Shown: in pieces, positions 63,701 to 64,000 of the stretch
Numbering within the stretch: position 1 is the first letter of the stretch
Layout of the letters: each line of letters opens with the position of its first letter
NCBI RefSeq assembly: GCF_014646335.1
Contig: NZ_BMNG01000009.1
Coordinates: 186,001-250,000, forward strand
DNA length: 64,000 nt
Reading direction: 5' to 3'
DNA from: Streptomyces lasiicapitis
GTDB taxonomy: Bacteria > Actinomycetota > Actinomycetes > Streptomycetales > Streptomycetaceae
Notes under the pieces: generated by a model
Database searches by the model: none
Told to the model about the DNA's origin: nothing
What the model saw: only the letters and a program-made list of their open reading frames with translations
Translations under genes and position numbers: made by a program

Positions 63701-64000
63701 GCTCACCGCCATGGCTCAGGACTGCCTCGCGGAAAACGCCGAGGACACCTCGGCGGCGGTTCTGGTCCCGGTGCTGCGTAAAGAGCGACCCGAAGCAGGG
63801 GCTTTGATGACGGCGCTTGCCGAACTCCATGCACACGGTGCCACGGTGGGCTGGGAATCGATATTCGCCGGACATGGTGCCGGCAAGGTGGAGCTGCCCA
63901 CATACGCGTTTCAGCGTGAACGGTTCTGGCCTGAGGTATCCGCCTCCGGCGGCGGCCGGAATTCCGGTTCGACGGCCGCGGACTCGGTGGACGCGCGATT
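51792..64000 (+). CDS. Modular type I PKS, at least three modules (M6-M8), 3'-truncated by window
   Basis: About 4069 codons are present and the gene runs off the end. ATG 51792 has GGAG 6 nt upstream and follows the previous stop by 25 bp. The N-terminus is again a docking coiled coil (SERVVEALRASLRENDRLKQQNQRL). Domains: KS-AT-KR-ACP, KS-AT-KR-ACP, KS-AT and the start of the next domain. All three AT domains carry HAFH (malonyl). The KR of M6 is A-type and that of M7 B-type, so the two hydroxyls should have opposite configuration. After the M8 AT the sequence reads VDARF, the opening of the KR structural subdomain in every DH-free module here, so M8 is predicted to have a KR and no DH. Confidence 0.96.
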   Translation, partial: MATSSERVVEALRASLRENDRLKQQNQRLVSASKEPIAIVGMSCRFPGGVRSPEQLWRLVVDGVDAISDFPTDRGWENETLYHPDPDNPGTSYTREGGFLYDADEFDPQFFGMSPREALATDPQQRLLLEASWEAFERAGIDPAALRGSQAGVFVGTSGLDYATHLYEVGGELEGYLTGSAASVVSGRVSYTFGLEGPAVTVDTACSSSLVALHLAVQALRQGECDLALAGGVSVMSSPGSFIEFSRQRGLAVDGRCKPFAEGADGTGWSEGVGLLLVERLSDARKNGHPVLAIVRGSAVNQDGASNGLTAPNGPSQQRVIRQALAGAGLSAAEVDAVEAHGTGTSLGDPIEAQALLATYGQGRSEEQPLWLGAIKSNIGHTQAAAGVAGIIKMVMAMRHGILPKILHVDEPSSQVDWSAGEVRLLTEATEWPETGQPRRAGISSFGLSGTNAHTIIEQPPAVDLDEQDEQQDTTAPQADAAKQPAVLPWLVSGKSPEGLSAQASQLHAHMSAHPELSPADLAFSLATTRSVFEHRAAVVAEDRDGLLRGLEALANGENAAQVVQGVARVEDTLAFLFSGQGAQRLGMGRELYDAFPVFARALDEVCAHLDVLLDRPLRDVVFAAEGGADAELLDRTAFTQPALFAVEVALFRLLEHWGVTPDVVMGHSVGEIAAAHVAGVFSLQDACTLVAARGRLMQALPEGGAMVAVQASEEEIAESLAGREAEVSIAAVNGPTAVVIAGDEAVVLEIAGQWSEQGRKTRRLRVSHAFHSPRMDAMLDDFRRVVEALSFASPSIDLVSNVTGKMADAEVCSPEYWVRHVREAVRFADGVRTLDAQGVTTFLEVGPDGVLSAMAQDCLAERAESGSAPVAVPVLRKDRSEAVALTMALARLHVHGSVVDWRPAFDGLEARRIDLPTYPFQRQRYWIEKSADGSGVDAGIRDEVDAWFWQAVEREDLASLAKTLDFDDEATLGAVLPALSAYRRSSRDQSTIDSWRYRVAWKPVSDVAGGSLSGTWLVVVPATGAGDEWVAEAVAGLRRHGADVVPLVVGEGDLDAGVLSGRLREVVAAAPELGGVLSLLALDEGSCPGYPELSAGFASTLTLVQALVEVDAESLLWCVSRGAVSVGRSERLSRPAQAMVWALGRVAALEHARIWGGLVDLPEVLDERAVARLVGVLSAGVGGASSVGEAVEDQVAVRGSGVFVRRLTRSAAPVADVASWRVRGTVLVTGGTGALGGRVACWAVGQGAEHVVLTSRRGLEAPGAEALCAELEALGARVTVAACDVADREQLAAVLEAVPEEFPLRAVFHAAGVEQAAELAGMGLADAASVISGKATGAGHLDALLGDRELDAFVVFSSIAGVWGSGGQAAYGAANAYLDALVEDRRGRGLAGTAVAWGPWAESGMATSEGMEGELVRRGLAVIPPTLALAALQGAIACDEGVVTVADVDWERFAPLFTLERPSPLLADLPEVRRTLDTASSSGQAGDTSTGLRRRLAGLTEAEIDRTLLDLVRGQAAAVLGFAGAEVVEPGRAFKELGFDSLTAVEFRNRLNAETGLVLPATLVFDYPSSVVLAGHLRAEVLGMRGAVAVPSAAAVAPVDDDPIAIVGISCRFPGGVGSPEDLWRLVAAGGDAISDFPSNRGWDVDGMYDPDPERLGTFYAREGGFLHNGGEFDAGFFGISPREALAMDPQQRLLLETSWETFERAGIAPTSVRGRQIGVFVGAATSGYGVGHDGAAGELEGQLLTGNATSVVSGRISYTLGLEGPALTVDTACSSSLVALHQAAQALRQGECEMALAGGVTVMATPGAFVEFSRQRGLAPDGRCKPFADAADGTGWSEGVGMLLVERLSDAERNGHQVLAIVRGSAVNQDGASNGLTAPNGPSQQRVIRQALANAGVSAAEVDVVEAHGTGTTLGDPIEAQALLATYGQERPENLPLWLGSLKSNLGHTQAAAGVGGIIKMVMAMRHGVLPRTLHVDEPSRQVDWSAGEVRLLTEATAWPETGRPRRAGISSFGVSGTNAHTIIEQAPAADDETEIAPAAPAEGRGIVPWTLSARSPEALRAQAERLRSYLVERAELSALDVGHSLVTTRAVHEHRAVVAGADRAELLRGVEAVATGEVAPGTVQGVANASGVTAFLFSGQGAQRLGMGRELYDTFPVFARALDEVCARLDMVLDRPLREVMFAAEGGADAELLNRTAFTQPALFAVEVALFRLLEHWGVTPDVLIGHSIGEIAAAHVAGVFSLEDACTLVAARGRMMQALPEGGAMVAVQASEEEVSGSLAGREAEVSIAAVNGPNAVVIAGDEAAVLEIAGQWSEQGRKTSRLRVSHAFHSPRMDAMLGDFRKVVEGLSFAPPTTTLVSNVTGDPAGADEVCSPEYWVRHVREAVRFLDGIRTLEKLGVTRFVEVGPDGVLSAMARDCLTADAGSTSALVVAPVLRKGRPEARALTAALAELHVHGASVEWESVFAGRGARTVELPTYAFQRERFWLEDRAEASSGSAAVDGVDARFWDAVEREDLAALAEALDVDGSGSLGELLPALSSYRRQQRDRATVDGWRYRVSWKPVPEVAAGTLSGTWLLAVPAGLADSELTVTITQGLEKYGARVVPVAVDGDMDRDGLAEVLLGALGDESDARVLSLLALDEEPMAGQPVVAAGLALTLRLVQAAAGLDVGLRLWCASRGAVSVGRSDRLASAAQAQVWGLGRVAALEHPQIWGGLVDLPETLDERAVSRLAGVLSAEGGEDETAIRGSGVFGRRLVRTASMGGQAWRPSGSVLITGGTGALGAHVARWAVREGAEHVVLTSRRGLAAEGASELRTELEGLGAAVSVVACDASDRDALAEVLAGIPERFPLRGVVHAAGVLDDGVLDGLTVDQLAGVLGAKAEGARLLHELTADLELDAFVLFSSFAGVVGGAGQGAYAAANAYLDALAVVRRGAGLAGTAVAWGPWAESGMAASGRAGERVRGGAVSAMAPALAVDALSWAVGQEEASLVVADVDWERLAPSLAAAHGGTLVSGIPEAHKHLATDDGGAGTEAATFAGKLAGLSAAERNEAVLELVRGQAASVLGHTSADSIEPGRAFRDLGFDSLTAVELRNRLDLATGLRLPATLVFDYPTAAELADYLDAEAFGTTQPALDTAQPNAVAVDHDPIAIVAMSCHFPGDVHTPEDLWRLVAEGADAISEFPADRGWDLDGLYDPDPERLGTSYAREGGFLYGAPQFDARFFGISPREALAMDPQQRLLLETSWEAFERAGIAPESLRGARAGVFVGTNGQDYAGLWVDSQGDLEGHLGTGSAASVVSGRISYTFGLEGPAVTVDTACSSSLVALHMAMQALRQGECDLALAGGVSVMSTPGAFVEFSRQRGLAVDGRCKPFANAADGTGWSEGVGMLLVERLSDARKNGHPVLAIVRGSAVNQDGASNGLTAPNGPSQQRVIRQALASARLAATDVDVVEAHGTGTTLGDPIEAQALLATYGQGRSEEQPLWLGAIKSNIGHTQAAAGVAGIIKMVMAMREGVLPKILHLDEPSSQVDWSAGEVRPLTEATAWPETGRPRRAGVSSFGLSGTNAHTIIEQAPEAGQPAASDAVAPASTPVCASATVGSSAVVPWLVSAKSQEALRAQAGRLAAHVAARGDLGVLDVGYSLAARSVFEHRAVLVGEDREALLRGLEAVAGSGIASGVVQGQAVSGGKTAFLFSGQGAQRLGMGRELYEAFPVFARALDEVCAHLDVLLDRPLKDVMFAAEGGADAELLDRTAFTQPALFAVEVALYRLLEHWGVVPDVVMGHSVGEIAAAHVAGVFSLEDACTLIAARGRLMQALPEGGAMVAIQASEEEVAASFAGREHEVSIAAVNGPTAVVIAGHTQAVQEVADTWTAKGRKTRCLRVSHAFHSYLMDSMLDEFGQVVREVSFEPPTMALVSNVTGRLVSEGETCSPDYWVRHVREAVRFADGVRSLEALGVTRFLEVGPDGVLTAMAQDCLAENAEDTSAAVLVPVLRKERPEAGALMTALAELHAHGATVGWESIFAGHGAGKVELPTYAFQRERFWPEVSASGGGRNSGSTAADSVDAR
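51894..56540 (+). other. PKS module 6: KS-AT(malonyl)-KR(A-type)-ACP
   Basis: KS Cys codon 52407. AT from about 53511, HAFH at 54096-54107. KR from about 55463 lacks LDD (it reads FHAAGVEQAAEL) and has Trp (55881-55883) eight residues before the catalytic Tyr (55905-55907), the A-type fingerprint. ACP Ser codon 56415. Expected unit: 3-hydroxy of L configuration. Confidence 0.92.
56598..61180 (+). other. PKS module 7: KS-AT(malonyl)-KR(B-type)-ACP
   Basis: KS Cys codon 57114. AT from about 58191 with HAFH at 58782-58793. KR from about 60114 with TGGTGALGA and VLDDG (B-type). ACP Ser codon 61056. Expected unit: 3-hydroxy of D configuration. Confidence 0.92.
61239..64000 (+). other. PKS module 8 (partial): KS-AT(malonyl)-
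   Basis: KS begins DPIAIVAMSCHFPGDV, where other modules have CRFPGGV; Cys codon 61755. AT from about 62865 with GHSVGE and HAFH at 63450-63461 (malonyl). From about 63370 the AT departs from the other malonyl ATs in sequence and codon use. The window ends in the KR structural subdomain start. Confidence 0.9.

Overview
The window is about 70% G+C, with strongly G/C-biased third codon positions, mycothiol-type and ECF regulatory genes, and rare TTA leucine codons. All of this points to a Streptomyces chromosome (or a very close actinomycete). It splits into a regulator-rich accessory/housekeeping region (1 to about 23.2 kb) and the start of a large modular type I polyketide synthase (PKS) cluster (about 24.1 kb to the end).

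Region 1 (1-16.1 kb): the 3' part of an MMPL-type exporter; an AraC regulator behind a flavoprotein monooxygenase; a PadR regulator with a perfect palindromic operator in front of an acyl-CoA dehydrogenase; a secreted M1 peptidase; a MerR regulator divergent from a mycothiol-dependent isomerase-family gene with a 20-bp-spacer, apparently leaderless promoter; a ferredoxin/HEAT-repeat gene and a GntR gene that together carry three apparent one-base deletions; a TetR/MFS efflux pair; and an exported M20 amidohydrolase.

Region 2 (16.3-23.3 kb): an AA10 lytic polysaccharide monooxygenase with a DasR-like site upstream; then the most unusual locus here. This is an Nudix/NrtR-type regulator divergent from a membrane protein and a GTGA-overlapping nucleoside phosphorylase/nucleosidase-family protein. 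The C-terminus of the first and the N-terminus of the second carry the same short Asn-rich peptide (core NNSFSNNAVG). This is the layout expected of a sensor-effector pair coupled by a homotypic (possibly amyloid-like) motif. Both genes have a TTA codon, so bldA control is predicted. A 222-aa membrane-anchored protein lies downstream. The region ends with a small secreted protein, an AhpD-like protein divergent from an ECF sigma factor with a SnoaL-like tail, and a perfect 18-bp palindrome.

Region 3 (23.3-24.1 kb) has no intact gene. It holds degraded pieces of a sigma factor and an IS5-like transposase, a plausible cluster boundary.

Region 4 (24.1-64 kb): a cytochrome P450 and a 3Fe-4S ferredoxin, then three collinear PKS genes with eight modules, the last cut by the window. 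Predicted units are: M1 methylmalonate, DH-KR; M2 methylmalonate, KR; M3 malonate, DH-KR (DH motif altered); M4 methylmalonate, DH-KR; M5 malonate, KR; M6 malonate, A-type KR; M7 malonate, KR; M8 malonate, probably KR. No loading module, ER or thioesterase is present and the first PKS begins with a docking coiled coil, so the chain arrives from a protein encoded elsewhere. The product segment should be a methyl-branched alkene stretch followed by a run of 1,3-hydroxyls, as in polyol macrolides. The P450/ferredoxin pair probably hydroxylates or epoxidises the product. Modules share long near-identical DNA blocks, a sign of recent duplication or gene conversion.
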